Shown here one piece after another: positions 1-8,435 of a stretch of DNA of 64,000 nucleotides (the stretch's first letter is position 1; each line of letters opens with the position of its first letter). Under the pieces are notes generated by a model, which was given only the letters and a program-made list of their open reading frames with translations, was not told the origin of the DNA and ran no database searches. Made by a program: the position numbers and the translations under genes. The DNA comes from Microbacterium sorbitolivorans (lineage in GTDB: Bacteria; Actinomycetota; Actinomycetes; Actinomycetales; Microbacteriaceae), in assembly GCF_003327285.1 (NCBI RefSeq), contig NZ_KZ848475.1, forward strand, positions 248,001 to 312,000, in the 5' to 3' direction.

Positions 1-609
1 CGCGCCCGCGTCGGCGAACAGCTGCGGCGAGACGCCGCTCGCGGCGCCGTTCGCGCAGTCGATCACGACGTGCAGCCCGTCGAGGCGCGCGGGGAGCGTG
101 CCCAGAAGGTGCAGCAGGTAGCGGTCTTCTGCGTCGGCGAATCGGCGGATCCGCCCCACATCGGCACCGGTGGGGAGCAGCTTGGGCTCGTCCATGTAGT
201 GCTCGATGCGCTCCTCGACGATGTCGGGCAGCTTCACTCCGCCGCGGGCGAAGATCTTGATGCCGTTGTCGGGAGCGGGGTTGTGCGACGCCGAAATCAT
301 GATGCCGAAGTCGGCATCGAAGTCGTTCACGAGGAACGCGAGAGCCGGCGTCGGGATCACACCCGCGTCATACACATCGACCCCGCTCGCAGCGAGCCCT
401 GCCGAGACGGCGGCCCCCAGGAAGTCGCCCGAAATGCGCGGATCGCGTGCGATCACGGCCTTCGTGCGACGCCCCTGGGCGCGACGCGCCTCTGCAGAAC
501 GCCCCTGGCCCAGGACGACAGCAGTCGCCTGGGCCAGGGAGAGAGCAAGGTCGGCGGTGAGGGCGCCATTGGCGAGCCCTCGCACACCATCCGTGCCGAA
601 AAGAGCCAT
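1..609 (-). CDS. glmM: Phosphoglucosamine mutase GlmM, N-terminal part (cut by window edge)
   Basis: Converts glucosamine-6-phosphate to glucosamine-1-phosphate in the cytoplasm for peptidoglycan precursor synthesis. The visible 203 residues start with the family opening [14 protein letters not shown]. They contain the phosphoserine active-site loop [14 protein letters not shown], with the catalytic serine near residue 108. The start is the ATG at 607-609, 11 nt after the rpsI stop, so rplM, rpsI and glmM look like one transcription unit, an order common in actinobacteria. The C-terminal domains, including the sugar-binding loop, lie outside the window. There is no sign of damage. The identity is secure; only the C-terminus is unseen. 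Confidence 0.95.
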   Translation of the reverse strand, partial: MALFGTDGVRGLANGALTADLALSLAQATAVVLGQGRSAEARRAQGRRTKAVIARDPRISGDFLGAAVSAGLAASGVDVYDAGVIPTPALAFLVNDFDADFGIMISASHNPAPDNGIKIFARGGVKLPDIVEERIEHYMDEPKLLPTGADVGRIRRFADAEDRYLLHLLGTLPARLDGLHVVIDCANGAASGVSPQLFADAGA

Positions 610-620
610 AGAGGGCTCGA

Positions 621-1085
621 TCAGCGCTTCGAGAACTGCGAAGCCTTGCGGGCCTTCTTGAGACCGGCCTTCTTACGCTCGATGACGCGGGCGTCACGGG
701 TGAGGAAGCCAGCCTTCTTGAGGGCGGGACGGTTGTTCTCGCGGTCGATCTCGTTGAGCGCACGCGAGATCGCGAGACGCAACGCGCCGGCCTGGCCCGA
801 GGGGCCGCCACCGCTGATGCGAGCGATCACGTCGTAGGCACCCGAGAGGCCGAGCAGCGTGAAGGGGTCGGTGATGAGCTGCTGGTGCAGCTTGTTGGGG
901 AAGTACTCCGCGAGCTCACGGCCGTTGACCGTGAAGGAGCCCTCGCCGGGGATCAGGCGCGCGCGGGCAATAGCCTGCTTGCGGCGACCGACAGCAGCGC
1001 CGGGGACGCTAACCACGGGGCGCTCGGCGACAACCTCGGCCTCGGCCGGGGTCTCGGTGGTGTAGTTCTGAACGTCTTCAGTCAC
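621..1085 (-). CDS. rpsI: 30S ribosomal protein S9
   Basis: Structural protein of the small ribosomal subunit; its C-terminal tail reaches the P-site tRNA. The 154-aa product has the S9 core from [12 protein letters not shown] through [19 protein letters not shown] and ends in the typical basic tail SQFSKR. The first 30 or so residues are an acidic, low-complexity extension that is usual in actinobacterial S9. The start is GTG at 1085, preceded on its strand by AAAGGA at a normal Shine-Dalgarno distance. It lies 26 nt after rplM and just before glmM. Confidence 0.97.
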   Translation of the reverse strand: MTEDVQNYTTETPAEAEVVAERPVVSVPGAAVGRRKQAIARARLIPGEGSFTVNGRELAEYFPNKLHQQLITDPFTLLGLSGAYDVIARISGGGPSGQAGALRLAISRALNEIDRENNRPALKKAGFLTRDARVIERKKAGLKKARKASQFSKR

Positions 1086-1111
1086 GAGTTAGTCCTTTAA
1101 AGCCGCGGCGC

Positions 1112-1558
1112 TTACTGGGCGACCTGGTCGAAAGTGTACGTCTGGGGCTTCTGAGCGGCGTGGGGGTGCTCGGCACCCGCGTACACCTTCAGCTTCGCCA
1201 GCTGGTTGCGACCGAGGGTGTTCTTCGGAAGCATGCCGCGAACGGCCTTCTCCACGGCGCGAACCGGGTTGTTCTCGAGCAGCTCGGTGTAGCTGACCGA
1301 CTTCAGACCACCCGGGTAACCCGAGTGACGGTAGGCACGCTTGTTCTCGGCCTTGTTGCCCGTGAGGACGACCTTGTCAGCGTTGATGATGATGACGAAG
1401 TCACCCATGTCCATGTGGGGGGCGAAGGTCGTCTTGTGCTTGCCGCGCAGGAGCGCCGCAGCGTGCGAGGCGAGGCGGCCGAGAACGACGTCGTTGGCGT
1501 CGATCACGAGCCAGTCGCGCTGAGCGTCGCCAGCCTTCGGGGTGTAAGTGCGAGTCAC
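1112..1558 (-). CDS. rplM: 50S ribosomal protein L13
   Basis: Early-assembling large-subunit protein. The 148-aa product runs from [20 protein letters not shown] through the L13 signature YRHSGYPGG and [22 protein letters not shown] place the start at GTG 1558 because the conserved N-terminus begins there; an upstream ATG at 1603 would add 15 unconserved residues. It is the first gene of the rplM-rpsI-glmM unit. The 247 nt between it and the divergent HAD gene (1559-1805) must hold its promoter, but I see no single convincing -35/-10 pair there and no autoregulatory structure I can name. Confidence 0.96.
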   Translation of the reverse strand: MTRTYTPKAGDAQRDWLVIDANDVVLGRLASHAAALLRGKHKTTFAPHMDMGDFVIIINADKVVLTGNKAENKRAYRHSGYPGGLKSVSYTELLENNPVRAVEKAVRGMLPKNTLGRNQLAKLKVYAGAEHPHAAQKPQTYTFDQVAQ

Positions 1559-1805
1559 GATAGTGCTGCTTTCTTGTCGAACGGAGAGGTTCGTGAATCC
1601 CACTCCGGGGCGGTTGACAGCGAAAATCGCGGCAACAAACCGGTGGAGGGCTCACGTTCGGATGCGCGACAGCGCGCGCACCAACAAGCAACGTTACCGG
1701 ATCCGACACCCGAGCGCGAACGGATCCGGCCTCTCACGACGGATTCCCACCTTCGGGCGGATCCGCTCACCGCCTCTCGAGGCAGCATCGGCAAGAATAG
1801 TGCGC

Positions 1806-2576
1806 ATGACTGAATCTCAGCCGCTCGTCGTCGCCTTCGACCTCGACGACACCCTCGCGCCATCGAAGTCGCCCGTCAACCCCCGAGTCGCCCAGCAACT
1901 CGTCGACCTCGCCCGACGCGTCGAAGTCGCCATCATCTCCGGCGGACAGATCAGCCAGTTCCGCAGCCAGGTCGTCGACAACCTCCCCGATGCCGCCGAC
2001 GCCCTCGGCCACATCCACCTCCTCCCCACCTGCGGCACCGCCTACTACCGCCACAACGGCGACGAGTTCGCGCTCCTCTACTCCCGCGACCTCACCGACG
2101 ACGAAAAGACCCGCGCCCTCGCCGCCGTCGAAGAAGAAGCCAAGCGCCTCGGCTACTGGGAGACCGACACCTGGGGCCCCATCCTCGAAGACCGCGGATC
2201 CCAGATCACCTTCTCCGCCCTCGGCCAGGCCGCACCCGTCGACGCGAAGAAGGCATGGGATCCGACGAGCGAGAAGAAGTCCGCGCTGCGCGACGCGGTC
2301 GCCGCCCGCGTGCCCGACCTCGAGGTCCGCTCCGGCGGATCCACCTCGGTCGACATCACCCGCAAGGGCATCGACAAGGCCTACGGCATGAACCAGCTCG
2401 CCGCCGAGACCGGAATCGACCTCTCCGACATGCTGTTCTACGGCGACCGCCTCGACGAAGACGGCAACGACTACCCCGTGCTCGCGATGGGCGTCGCCTG
2501 CGTCGCCGTCGACGGCTGGGAAGACACCGCCGACAAGCTCGACACCCTCATCGCACAGCTCCCCCTGCGCGACTGA
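1806..2576 (+). CDS. HAD-superfamily (type IIB) phosphatase, phosphomannomutase-like fold
   Basis: A 256-aa cytoplasmic HAD protein. The nucleophile motif DLDDTL is at residues 12-17 (catalytic Asp12 and general-acid Asp14). A motif II serine lies in AIISGG near residue 41. The acidic motif GDRLDEDGNDYP is near residue 212. Arrangement and length resemble the Cof/PMM-like type IIB branch, whose members dephosphorylate or isomerise sugar phosphates. The substrate cannot be read from sequence. ATG 1806 is chosen because the HAD core follows at once; there is no clear Shine-Dalgarno, and AAGAAT ends 7 nt upstream, so the mRNA may be leaderless. It is convergent with the next gene across a strong terminator. 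Confidence 0.8.
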   Translation: MTESQPLVVAFDLDDTLAPSKSPVNPRVAQQLVDLARRVEVAIISGGQISQFRSQVVDNLPDAADALGHIHLLPTCGTAYYRHNGDEFALLYSRDLTDDEKTRALAAVEEEAKRLGYWETDTWGPILEDRGSQITFSALGQAAPVDAKKAWDPTSEKKSALRDAVAARVPDLEVRSGGSTSVDITRKGIDKAYGMNQLAAETGIDLSDMLFYGDRLDEDGNDYPVLAMGVACVAVDGWEDTADKLDTLIAQLPLRD

Positions 2577-2581
2577 CGCAG

Positions 2582-2632
2582 ACAACGAAAGAGGGCGCCC
2601 GCTGATCACCAGCGGGCGCTCTCTTTCGTTGT
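2582..2632. terminator. Bidirectional hairpin terminator between convergent genes
   Basis: The arms at 2582-2603 and 2611-2632 are 22 nt with one mismatch around a 7-nt loop. The T-rich outer part (CTCTTTCGTTGT on one strand, and its equivalent on the other) lets it serve both the HAD gene and the monooxygenase gene, which starts its 3' end 4 nt away. Confidence 0.85.
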
Positions 2633-2636
2633 CGCG

Positions 2637-3869
2637 CTACTTCGACGCGCCGATCGCCCACACGCGGGGCAGATCAGTTCCATTGACGGCGAGGTCGCCG
2701 ATGAGGCGCGCCTTGAAGACCCACGGGTTGTGGCTGCCGGCCGTGCGCGCGTTGCGCCAGTGGCGGTCGAGATCCTTCGTGCGGCTCGTGCCGGATGCCG
2801 CGAGCGAGTCGAAGGCATGGCTGATGGCGTTCAGCACGAGCGGCGTCAGCGTGACCTGCGCCTGCGCCGACGCGAGCTCGGCGGCGTCGTTCGCCGCCTC
2901 GTCCTCGTCAACGGTGATCTCGCCATTCAGCAGCGCGACGGCGGAGTCGTGGGCGCCCTGCAGCGCCTCCGAGACGCGCTGCACCGCGGCGGTCGCGACG
3001 AACGCGGCCGACGAGACCTCTCCGATCACCTGCAGCAGCTGCGGATCCTCGGACGCGACGTTCGCGGCCGCGTGGCTGAAGGTGCGGGTGCGCTTCTTCA
3101 CCTCTGCGGCGAAGTCGCGCTCGGCGGCGCGGGCGGATCCGGCGAGCACCGCGAGCAGCACCTGCTGGTAGAACGCGGTCTGGTACTTGAAGCGGGTGTC
3201 GAAGTCGATGAGGTTCTCCTCGTCGACGACGGCGTCGATGAACGTGGACGTGCCCGTTCCGGTCGTGCGCTGGCCGAAGCCATCCCAGTCGTCGGCGAGC
3301 TCGACACCGTCCTGGTGGCGGTTCACCGCGGCGATGACGCGCTTGCCGGTGTCGGTGCGCTCCGCGTAGGTGTCGAGCCAGTCGGCGAAGATGGATCCGG
3401 TCGAGTAGTACTTCGTGCCGTTGATGCGGAAGCCGCCGTTGCCGTCGGGCGTGACCTTCGTAATGACGTCGCCGACCTTGACGGTGCCGACCTCGGTCCA
3501 CGAGTTACCCACGAGCTCGCCCGCGACGAAGCGCGCGAGCCACTTGTCGCGGCCGGGGCCGGGCTCGGCGACGAGGCGGTCCTCCACGAACGCGAAGTGC
3601 GCGCGCAGGGCCTGCGCGATGTTCGAGTCGGCGGCCGCGAGGTCGACGAAGAGCTCGAACAGCTCGGTGAGGGTCGCACCGGATCCGCCGTGCGAGACGG
3701 GCACGCGGATCGCGCCGAAACCGGCCTTCGCGAGCGTGGCGATCTCGTCGTAGGGAAGCTGGCCCGAGCGGTCGCGCTCTGCTGCCCCCTCGGCGATCGA
3801 CTCGAAGTTCGGTCGGAAGCGCTCGCGCAGCTCGGCGAGGCGGTTGCGGGACGCGATGAGCGTGGTCAT
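2637..3869 (-). CDS. Acyl-CoA-dehydrogenase-fold flavin monooxygenase (DszC/SfnB-like)
   Basis: A 410-aa protein of the acyl-CoA dehydrogenase superfamily. An N-terminal helical domain carries LPYDEIATLAKAGFGAIRVP. A beta-domain carries the flavin-contacting stretch ELVGNSWTEVG and NGTKYYSTGS. A C-terminal helical bundle ends KDLDRHWRNARTAGSHNPWV, and the DRHWRNARTxxxH block is characteristic of the reduced-flavin-dependent monooxygenases (DszC, SfnB) rather than true dehydrogenases. It would use FMNH2 and O2 supplied by a separate reductase, which is not in this window. The start is ATG 3869, with AGGA 8 nt upstream; an ATG 36 nt earlier lacks that site. The substrate is unknown, often a sulfur- or nitrogen-containing small molecule in this family. 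Confidence 0.8.
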   Translation of the reverse strand: MTTLIASRNRLAELRERFRPNFESIAEGAAERDRSGQLPYDEIATLAKAGFGAIRVPVSHGGSGATLTELFELFVDLAAADSNIAQALRAHFAFVEDRLVAEPGPGRDKWLARFVAGELVGNSWTEVGTVKVGDVITKVTPDGNGGFRINGTKYYSTGSIFADWLDTYAERTDTGKRVIAAVNRHQDGVELADDWDGFGQRTTGTGTSTFIDAVVDEENLIDFDTRFKYQTAFYQQVLLAVLAGSARAAERDFAAEVKKRTRTFSHAAANVASEDPQLLQVIGEVSSAAFVATAAVQRVSEALQGAHDSAVALLNGEITVDEDEAANDAAELASAQAQVTLTPLVLNAISHAFDSLAASGTSRTKDLDRHWRNARTAGSHNPWVFKARLIGDLAVNGTDLPRVWAIGASK

Positions 3870-3991
3870 TGGGGTGTCCTTCCGGCGGCTGGTGGGGCGA
3901 TTCAACCATCCGCACCACCACCCTGACGAGAGCCTGCGTCATCTATCGACACGCACCGTAAGACGGCGACTCATTGCCCGGAGCGCGGGAA

Positions 3992-4045
3992 TTGCACCCA
4001 CCACATTCCTGTGGCACACTCTCATTAGCGCGGAAAGCGCTTACC
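3992..4045 (+). promoter_or_regulatory. Promoter and LacI-type operator of the Gfo/Idh-DUF993-TIM operon
   Basis: A -35-like TTGCAC (3992-3997) is separated by exactly 17 nt from CACACT (4015-4020). About 11 nt further on lies the near-palindrome GGAAAGCGCTTACC (4032-4045), of the form bound by LacI/GalR-family repressors (central CG with AAGCGCTT). The site overlaps the expected transcription start. The same motif lies in the same position at 15.1 kb. The likely regulator is the LacI protein at 7405. Confidence 0.7.
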
Positions 4046-4069
4046 GTCAGCCAAGAGCAAGGAAGCATT

Positions 4070-5239
4070 GTGACCGACAACACCCCCGCCGTCCGCGAGA
4101 TCGGCATCATCATGAACGGCGCCTCGGGGCGCATGGGCTACCGTCAGCACCTCGTTCGCTCGATCCTCGCGATCCGCGACGAGGGCGGCTTCGAGCTCGC
4201 AGACGGCACCAAGGTCACCGTCCGCCCGCTGCTCGTCGGCCGCAGCGAGGCCAAGCTCGCCGAGCTCGCGCAGCGCCACGGCATCGAGGACTACACGACC
4301 GACCTCGACGCGGCCCTCGCCGACCCGAAGTGGGAGATCTACGCTGACTTCCTCGTGACGAAGGCTCGCGCGACCGCGCTCCGCAAGGCCATCGCCGCCG
4401 GCAAGACCATCTACACCGAGAAGCCCACTGCCGAGAGCCTCGAAGAGGCCATCGAGCTGGCGCAGCTCGCGAAGGACGCCGGCGTCAAGGCCGGTGTCGT
4501 GCACGACAAGCTCTACCTGCCGGGCCTGCAGAAGGCCAAGCGCCTCATCGACTCGGGCTTCTTCGGCGAGATCCTCTCGGTCCGCGGCGAGTTCGGCTAC
4601 TGGGTCTTCGAGGGCGACTGGCAGCCCGCCCAGCGTCCCAGCTGGAACTACCGCGTCGAAGACGGCGGCGGCATCATCGTCGACATGTACCCGCACTGGA
4701 ACTACGTGCTTGAGAACCTGTTCGGCAAGGTCAACACGGTCTACACGCAGGCCTCGATCCACATCCCGAACCGCTGGGACGAGAACGGCGAGCACTACGA
4801 CACCACCGCGGAAGACGCCGCGTACGGCGTGTTCGAGCTCGAGGGCGGCGCGATCGCCCAGATCAACTCGTCGTGGACCACGCGCGTGAACCGCGATGAG
4901 CTCGTCGAGTTCCACATCGACGGCACCCTCGGATCCGCCGTTGTCGGCCTCTTCGGCGCCCGCATCCAGCCGCGCAACGCGACCCCGAAGCCGGTCTGGA
5001 ACCCGGACCTCGAGGACACGATCGACTACGACGCCACGTGGCAGCAGGTTCCCAACAACGAGGTCTTCCTCAACGGCTTCCGCCAGCAGTGGCAGGAGTT
5101 CCTCGAGAGCTACGTCACCGGCACCGACTACCCGTTCGACCTGCTCGCGGGTGCCCGCGGCATGCAGCTCGCGCAGGCCGGCCTCGAGTCGAACACGACC
5201 GGCGCCAAGGTCACGCTCGACGAGATCGTTCTGAAGTAA
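4070..5239 (+). CDS. Gfo/Idh/MocA-family NAD(P)-dependent sugar oxidoreductase
   Basis: A 389-aa cytoplasmic dehydrogenase. The N-terminal Rossmann segment reads GIIMNGASGRMGYRQHL, the cofactor-domain EKP signature is in IYTEKPTAES, and the C-terminal domain carries catalytic-site residues around WNYRVEDGGGIIVDMYPHWNY. Members oxidise a hydroxyl of sugars, inositols or glycosides. The start is GTG 4070 with AAGGA 6 nt upstream. It opens an operon with DUF993 and a TIM-barrel isomerase (2-nt gap, then a 4-nt overlap). A LacI-type operator sits over its promoter, so induction by a sugar is likely. The exact substrate is not readable; a 3-keto or keto-acid sugar route is an inference from the partners. 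Confidence 0.85.
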   Translation: MTDNTPAVREIGIIMNGASGRMGYRQHLVRSILAIRDEGGFELADGTKVTVRPLLVGRSEAKLAELAQRHGIEDYTTDLDAALADPKWEIYADFLVTKARATALRKAIAAGKTIYTEKPTAESLEEAIELAQLAKDAGVKAGVVHDKLYLPGLQKAKRLIDSGFFGEILSVRGEFGYWVFEGDWQPAQRPSWNYRVEDGGGIIVDMYPHWNYVLENLFGKVNTVYTQASIHIPNRWDENGEHYDTTAEDAAYGVFELEGGAIAQINSSWTTRVNRDELVEFHIDGTLGSAVVGLFGARIQPRNATPKPVWNPDLEDTIDYDATWQQVPNNEVFLNGFRQQWQEFLESYVTGTDYPFDLLAGARGMQLAQAGLESNTTGAKVTLDEIVLK

Positions 5240-5241
5240 TC

Positions 5242-6447
5242 ATGACCGACAGCTTCATCCTGCTGGGCGAGGACGGATCCACGTCGCTCGCCCCCGTGAA
5301 CGGCGCCGCCGCCTTCACGAAGCCCGAGAACGGGCTGCGCTCGCGCGTGGCGTACGCCGCCGCGCACGTCGCGCCGATCGCCTGGGCCGACAACACGCCG
5401 GGCCAGCCCGCGACGATCGACTGGGACGCGACGCTCGCGTTCCGCCGCTCGGTGTACTCGTGGGGACTCGGCGTCGCCGACGCCATGGACACCGCGCAGC
5501 GCAACATGGGCATCGACGCGACCGCGGTGCGCGAGCTGATCGCTCGCTCGGCCGAGGTCGCCCGCGAAGAGGGCGGATCGGTCGCGGTCGGTGTCAACAC
5601 CGACCACATCGACGACGAGATCATCACGCTGCAGCAGGTCATCGACGGTTACGTCTACCAGCTCGAGCACGCCGAAGAGCACGGCACCGTTCCCGTGCTG
5701 ATGGCGAGCCGCCACCTGGCGCGCATCGCCACGGGCGCCGACGACTACCGCAGCGTGTACCGCGCGGTGCTCGCGAAGGCCTCGGGCAAGGTCGTGCTGC
5801 ACTGGCTCGGCACCGCCTTCGACCCGATCCTCGAGGGCTACTTCGGCTCGAGCGACTGGCACGTCTCGGGTGACACCGTCGTCGACATCATCGCCGAGAA
5901 TGAGGCGAAGGTCGCCGGCATCAAGATGAGCCTGCTCGACGCCGACAGCGAGGTGTACGTCCGCGAGCGCCTGCCCGAGGGTGTACGCATGTTCACCGGC
6001 GACGACTTCAACTACGTCGGCCTCATCGGCGGCGCGGACGTTCCCCAGGCCGAGCAGCCCGCTCGCACGGAGGGCACGAGCCGCACGCACTCCGACGCGC
6101 TGCTCGGCGCCTTCGCGGCGATCACGCCCGTGGCGTCGGCCGCGATCCAGGCGCTCGACGCCGGTGACCCCGACCGCTACTACGAGCTGCTGCAACCAAC
6201 CGAGGCGCTCAGCCGACAGGTGTTCGCCGCGCCGACCTTCTATTACAAGACCGGCGTCGCGTTCCTCGCGTGGCTCAATGGCCACCAGGCCGCGTTCCAG
6301 ATGATCGGTGGCCTGCACTCCGCGCGCAGCCTGCCGCACCTCTCGGAGATCGTGCGCCTCGCGAACGACGCGAACGCGCTCGAGAAGCCCGAACTCGCGG
6401 TGCAGCGCTGGAACGACTACCTGCGCCTGAACGGAGTGACCGCATGA
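5242..6447 (+). CDS. DUF993 family protein (dihydrodipicolinate-synthase-like aldolase fold)
   Basis: A 401-aa protein of the DUF993 family, annotated as related to the DapA/NAL aldolase barrel. It shows the family's long helical segments and the motifs VGVNTDHIDDE and GKVVLHWLGTAFDP. If the relationship holds, it would make or break a C-C bond next to a keto group, but no Schiff-base lysine can be assigned with confidence by eye. It starts 2 nt after the Gfo/Idh stop and overlaps the next start as ATGA, so all three are translationally coupled. Its constant company with Gfo/Idh dehydrogenases and IolE-like barrels suggests a step in degrading an oxidised sugar (inference). Confidence 0.75.
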   Translation: MTDSFILLGEDGSTSLAPVNGAAAFTKPENGLRSRVAYAAAHVAPIAWADNTPGQPATIDWDATLAFRRSVYSWGLGVADAMDTAQRNMGIDATAVRELIARSAEVAREEGGSVAVGVNTDHIDDEIITLQQVIDGYVYQLEHAEEHGTVPVLMASRHLARIATGADDYRSVYRAVLAKASGKVVLHWLGTAFDPILEGYFGSSDWHVSGDTVVDIIAENEAKVAGIKMSLLDADSEVYVRERLPEGVRMFTGDDFNYVGLIGGADVPQAEQPARTEGTSRTHSDALLGAFAAITPVASAAIQALDAGDPDRYYELLQPTEALSRQVFAAPTFYYKTGVAFLAWLNGHQAAFQMIGGLHSARSLPHLSEIVRLANDANALEKPELAVQRWNDYLRLNGVTA

Positions 6448-7310
6448 CCACGCCGCATCCCCGCCTGTCGATCAACCAGGCGACGATCAAGTACACGACG
6501 GTCGCCCAGGCGATCGAGGTCGTGAAGGCCGCGGGGATCGAGTCAATCGGTCTCTGGCGCGAGCAGGTGCAGGAGGCGGGCCTCGCCGAATCGGTGAAGA
6601 TGATCGCCGACTCGGGCCTGCGCTACTCGACACACTGCCGCGGTGGCTGGTTCACGGCCGAGGAGGGCCCCGCGCGCGTGGCCGCCCTCGACGATAACCG
6701 CCGCGCGATCGACGAGACCGCCGCCCTCGCGGCCGCGGGCGCAGACGGATCCCGAGCCGCGCTCGTGATCGTCGTCGGCGGCCTGCCCGAGGGCTCGCGC
6801 GACCTCGTCGGCGCGCGCGACCGCGTGCGCGACGCCGTCGCGACGCTCGCCCCGTACGCGAAGGATCAGGGTGTGCAGCTCGCGCTCGAGCCGCTGCACC
6901 CGATGTACGCGTCGGACCGCTCGGTGCTCTCAACCCTCGACCAGGCGCTCGACATCGCCGCCGACTTCGATCCCGAGGTCGTGGGCGTGACGGTCGACTC
7001 GTTCCATCTGTGGTGGGATCCGGAGGTCCTCCCGAAGATCGCCCGCGCGGGCGCCGAGGGACGCATCGCCAGCTACCAGGTGTGTGACTGGAAGACGCCG
7101 CTCGCGGCCGACAACCTGCTCTCGCGCCACTACCCCGGCGACGGCGTCATCGACTTCTCGGACATGACCCGTGCCGTCGAGGCCGCCGGCTACACCGGCG
7201 ACGTCGAGGTCGAGCTGCTGAACCAGGACATCTGGGACACGGATCCGGCCGAGGCCGTGCGCCGCACCATCGCGGGCTTCGACACCGCGGTCGCGCCCTA
7301 CCTGGCGTAA
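6444..7310 (+). CDS. Sugar phosphate isomerase/epimerase-like TIM barrel (AP_endonuc_2 fold)
   Basis: A 288-aa xylose-isomerase-like barrel. It begins RLSINQATIKYTTVAQAIE and carries metal-site features typical of IolE/Hyi-type enzymes: LALEPLHPMY, VTVDSFHLWWDP, YQVCDWKTPLA and a terminal VEVELLNQDIW that supplies a metal-binding glutamate. Such proteins isomerise or dehydrate keto-sugars. It overlaps DUF993 by ATGA and is the last gene of the operon; a 51-nt hairpin follows 16 nt after its stop. A role downstream of the Gfo/Idh dehydrogenase is inferred from context. Confidence 0.8.
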   Translation: MTTPHPRLSINQATIKYTTVAQAIEVVKAAGIESIGLWREQVQEAGLAESVKMIADSGLRYSTHCRGGWFTAEEGPARVAALDDNRRAIDETAALAAAGADGSRAALVIVVGGLPEGSRDLVGARDRVRDAVATLAPYAKDQGVQLALEPLHPMYASDRSVLSTLDQALDIAADFDPEVVGVTVDSFHLWWDPEVLPKIARAGAEGRIASYQVCDWKTPLAADNLLSRHYPGDGVIDFSDMTRAVEAAGYTGDVEVELLNQDIWDTDPAEAVRRTIAGFDTAVAPYLA

Positions 7311-7326
7311 CTCCACCCCAATTCGT

Positions 7327-7377
7327 CATTTCTCCGCGCGGTCATCTGCGATTCGCAGATGACCGCGCGGAGAAATG
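7327..7377. repeat. Long perfect hairpin, family B copy 1
   Basis: A perfect 25-nt inverted repeat (7327-7351 and 7353-7377) around one base, core ATCTGCGATTCGCAGAT. Two relatives lie at 41815 and 43017. It sits after the isomerase stop and just before the LacI gene, so it could end the operon transcript. No long T-run follows. Confidence 0.8.
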
Positions 7378-7391
7378 CGGATCTGGCGAGA

Positions 7392-7397
7392 TAGCAT
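7392..7397 (+). promoter_or_regulatory. -10 hexamer TAGCAT of the LacI gene, probably leaderless
   Basis: TAGCAT ends 7 nt before ATG 7405 and there is no Shine-Dalgarno sequence at a usable distance. This fits the -10/start spacing seen at many other genes in the window. Confidence 0.55.
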
Positions 7398-7404
7398 CGA
7401 ATAT

Positions 7405-8433
7405 ATGACCTCTTCAACGGTGAAGCGCGCGGCGACGCTGCATGACGTCGCGCAGGAGGCGGGCGTTTCGCTCGCCACCGCCTCCCGCGTGCTCAATGGA
7501 TCCACGCGGAAGGTCGCCGATTCCTACCGCGAACGCGTCGAGGCCGCAGCTGCCCTGCTCGGTTACTCCGCGAACTTCTCGGCGCAGGCGACCGCACGCG
7601 GCTCCTCCCAGGCGATCGCGCTGCTCGTCGCGAACATCGCCGACTCATACTTCTCGCAGGTGGCCGCGGGCATCGCCCACGCCGCCGAGGAGCATAACCT
7701 CGTGATGTCGATCGGCATCACCGAGCGCTCCCCCGAGCGCGAGGCGCGCCTCATCCGCTCGCTGCGCGGCCAGCGCCCCTCCGGCATCGTGCTCGCGGCG
7801 TCGCGGCGCACTGCCGAATCGAGCCCCGCCCTCGCGCAGGCCCTCGCCGACCTCGAAAACGACGGCGTGCGCGTCGTCACCCTCGGATCCCCCGCCGACG
7901 GCGTCACGAGCCGCACCGTCGGAATCGCGAACCGCGAGGGCACCCACGAGCTCGGCCAGACCCTCGCGGGCCTCGGCTACCGCGAGGCGATCGTGCTCGC
8001 CGCCGACGTCGGCCTCATCACGAGCGACGACCGCGTCGCGGGCTTCGTCTCGGGCTTCACCGCGGGCGGCGGATCCGAACCCCGGATCCTGCGCGACGAG
8101 CTCACCCGCGACGCGGGTTACGCGCTCATGGCGCGCGCCCTCGAGGAGGGCGTCGCCCCCGGAACCGTCGTCTTCGGCGCGAGCGACGTCGTCGCGTTCG
8201 GCGCAATGTCGGCCGTGCGCGACGCGGGCCGCGAGGTCGGATCCGACATCGCGATCGCCGGCTTCGGCGACATCGACACGGGCCGCGACATCGTGCCCTC
8301 GCTCACGACCGTGCGCGCCCCGCTCGACGAGCTCGGCCGCCAGGCCGTCGCGGCCGTGATGGCCGATGACTGGACGGATCCGGATCCGCTGCCCGTCGAC
8401 GTCATCGTGCGCGACAGCACCCCCGGACGGTAA
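7405..8433 (+). CDS. LacI/GalR-family transcriptional repressor
   Basis: A 342-aa regulator. The DNA-binding head is at residues 10-60: TLHDVAQEAGVSLATASRVLNG with hinge RVEAAAALLGYSANFSAQA. A periplasmic-binding-protein-like ligand domain follows, ending GFGDIDTGRDIVPSLTTV and LGRQAVAAV. It is the obvious candidate for the GGAAAGCGCTT operators at 4032 and 15124. It lies directly downstream of the Gfo/Idh operon but behind a hairpin and its own -10 box, so it is probably transcribed separately. ATG 7405 is chosen over an in-frame ATG at 7375 because that one lies inside the hairpin. The effector is probably a sugar handled by the controlled operons. Confidence 0.88.
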   Translation: MTSSTVKRAATLHDVAQEAGVSLATASRVLNGSTRKVADSYRERVEAAAALLGYSANFSAQATARGSSQAIALLVANIADSYFSQVAAGIAHAAEEHNLVMSIGITERSPEREARLIRSLRGQRPSGIVLAASRRTAESSPALAQALADLENDGVRVVTLGSPADGVTSRTVGIANREGTHELGQTLAGLGYREAIVLAADVGLITSDDRVAGFVSGFTAGGGSEPRILRDELTRDAGYALMARALEEGVAPGTVVFGASDVVAFGAMSAVRDAGREVGSDIAIAGFGDIDTGRDIVPSLTTVRAPLDELGRQAVAAVMADDWTDPDPLPVDVIVRDSTPGR

Positions 8434-8435
8434 CC

